Positions 6,475-7,330 of a DNA stretch of 7,330 bases are shown piece by piece. Numbering within the stretch: the first letter of the stretch is position 1; every line of letters starts with the position of its first letter. The notes beneath the pieces were generated by a model. The model made no database searches. It had not been told where the DNA came from and saw only the letters and a list, made by a program, of their open reading frames with translations. Source of the stretch: CAYUHJ01 sp964444365 (GTDB lineage Bacteria > Planctomycetota > Planctomycetia > Gemmatales > Gemmataceae); NCBI GenBank assembly GCA_964444365.1, contig CAYUHJ010000278.1:1-7330 (forward strand), given 5' to 3'. A program made the translations under genes and the position numbers.

Positions 6475-7330
6475 TTACGGGAACAGCCCGCGCTTTTGCT
6501 TCTCGAGCGCCACCTTCTGCACCCCGAGGGTCAGGGCCGCGGTGCGGTTCGACACGCCGCGGTCCTTGGCCAGCGTCCGGACGCGGGCGAAGGCGGACAG
6601 CATCAGGTCGCGGAGTTTTTCGTTGACCTGCTGTTCGCTCCACATGAACTGTTGCAGGTCTTGCACCCACTCGAAGTAGGAGACCGTCACCCCGCCCGCG
6701 TTGCAGAGCACGTCCGGGATGACGTAGATGTCGCTGTCCATGAGCACCGCGTCGGCGTCCGGCGTGGTCGGGCCGTTGGCCCCTTCCGCGAGCACCCGGC
6801 ACTTCAGCCTGCCCGCGTTGGCCCCGGTGATGACCCGCTCCAGGGCCGCGGGGACCAAGATCGTACACTTCTGCGTGAGCAGCTCGTCCGCGGCAATCGT
6901 CTCGCCCTCGGGAAAGCCGGCCACGGACTTCTGCGGGTGGGCGGCGACGTACTTGTGCAGCGCGGGCAGGTTCAGCCCCTTCGGGTTCCGCACCGCGCCG
7001 TACCGGTCGCCGACGGCGACGATCTTCACGCCGCGGGCCGCGAGTTCGTCGCACGTCACGGACCCGACGTTCCCGAACCCCTGGACGACCGCGGTCGACT
7101 GGCCGGGGTCGATGCCGAGTTCGTCGAGGGCCTGGAGGATGCAGTAGGTCACCCCGCGGCCGGTCGCCTCCCGGCGGCCGACGCATCCGCCGATCTCGAC
7201 GGGCTTGCCGGTCACGATCTCCGGGCAGGCGTAACCGACCTTCATGGAGTAGGTGTCCATGATCCAGGCCATCGTCTGCTCGTCGGTCCCCATGTCCGGG
7301 GCCATCACGTCGACCCGCGGGCCGATGATG
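6475..7330 (-). CDS. Glu/Leu/Phe/Val dehydrogenase, probably glutamate dehydrogenase (5' end cut off)
   Basis: C-terminal 284 residues of a cytoplasmic NAD(P)-dependent amino-acid dehydrogenase, which interconverts glutamate and 2-oxoglutarate plus ammonia if the glutamate call is right. The frame stays open to the window edge: the codons before the GTG/ATG at 7308/7305 read IIGPRVDV and run into APDMGTDEQTMAWIMDTYS, a conserved family block. These internal start-like codons are therefore not the true start. Also visible are GRREATGRGV, the Rossmann dinucleotide loop GFGNVGS, AEGANGPTTPDAD and NAGGVTVSYFEW, all hallmarks of the family. The C-terminus RGLFP is typical. About 130 N-terminal residues, including the glycine-rich substrate-binding part and the catalytic lysine, lie beyond the window. 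The closest named genes are of the gdhA/gudB/rocG type; leucine dehydrogenase is less likely given the WxxQDLQQFMW-like region. It converges on the macroglobulin gene and its promoter is outside the window. Confidence 0.93.
   Translation of the reverse strand, partial: IIGPRVDVMAPDMGTDEQTMAWIMDTYSMKVGYACPEIVTGKPVEIGGCVGRREATGRGVTYCILQALDELGIDPGQSTAVVQGFGNVGSVTCDELAARGVKIVAVGDRYGAVRNPKGLNLPALHKYVAAHPQKSVAGFPEGETIAADELLTQKCTILVPAALERVITGANAGRLKCRVLAEGANGPTTPDADAVLMDSDIYVIPDVLCNAGGVTVSYFEWVQDLQQFMWSEQQVNEKLRDLMLSAFARVRTLAKDRGVSNRTAALTLGVQKVALEKQKRGLFP

Noticed and set aside
7303..7308. GTG/ATG at 7308/7305 as the true start of the dehydrogenase gene
   Set aside because: The upstream codons continue in frame to the window edge and encode conserved family residues (IIGPRVDV), so the gene is cut by the window, not naturally short.

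Overview
The window is GC-rich DNA with strong G/C preference at third codon positions, and most likely comes from a planctomycete, probably of the Gemmata/Gemmataceae type. The main evidence is the first gene, a BBP7-type outer-membrane beta-barrel protein, a family known mainly from Planctomycetes. A large bacterial alpha-2-macroglobulin and a short palindromic C/T-rich intergenic repeat fit the same origin. The taxonomic call is an inference from gene content and composition.

Layout from left to right. Positions 1-217 hold three REP-like palindromic units (A plus-oriented at 1-56, B inverted at 61-110, C plus-oriented at 163-217) and no gene. A BBP7 outer-membrane protein gene follows at 248-1384 (+). 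After a 67-bp gap comes a 1653-residue alpha-2-macroglobulin-family protein at 1452-6413 (+). It has a CVEQ thioester motif and an unusual middle part: an approximately 115-residue unassigned, helix-like insert followed by a Gly/aromatic-rich bait-like segment. A 12-bp GC-rich hairpin at 6435-6464 lies between this gene and a convergent glutamate/leucine/phenylalanine/valine dehydrogenase-family gene, most likely glutamate dehydrogenase. That gene is on the minus strand from 7330 (cut by the window edge) to 6475.

How the genes may work together. The two plus-strand genes both encode exported envelope proteins and could be co-transcribed. The barrel protein would sit in the outer membrane. The macroglobulin would act outside the cytoplasm as a covalent protease trap. 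The glutamate dehydrogenase is a cytoplasmic nitrogen/carbon enzyme on the opposite strand, with no evident functional link. No complete new multi-gene system is visible. The parts most worth a second look are the atypical bait/insert region of the macroglobulin and the palindromic repeat cluster that ends right at the start of the barrel gene.
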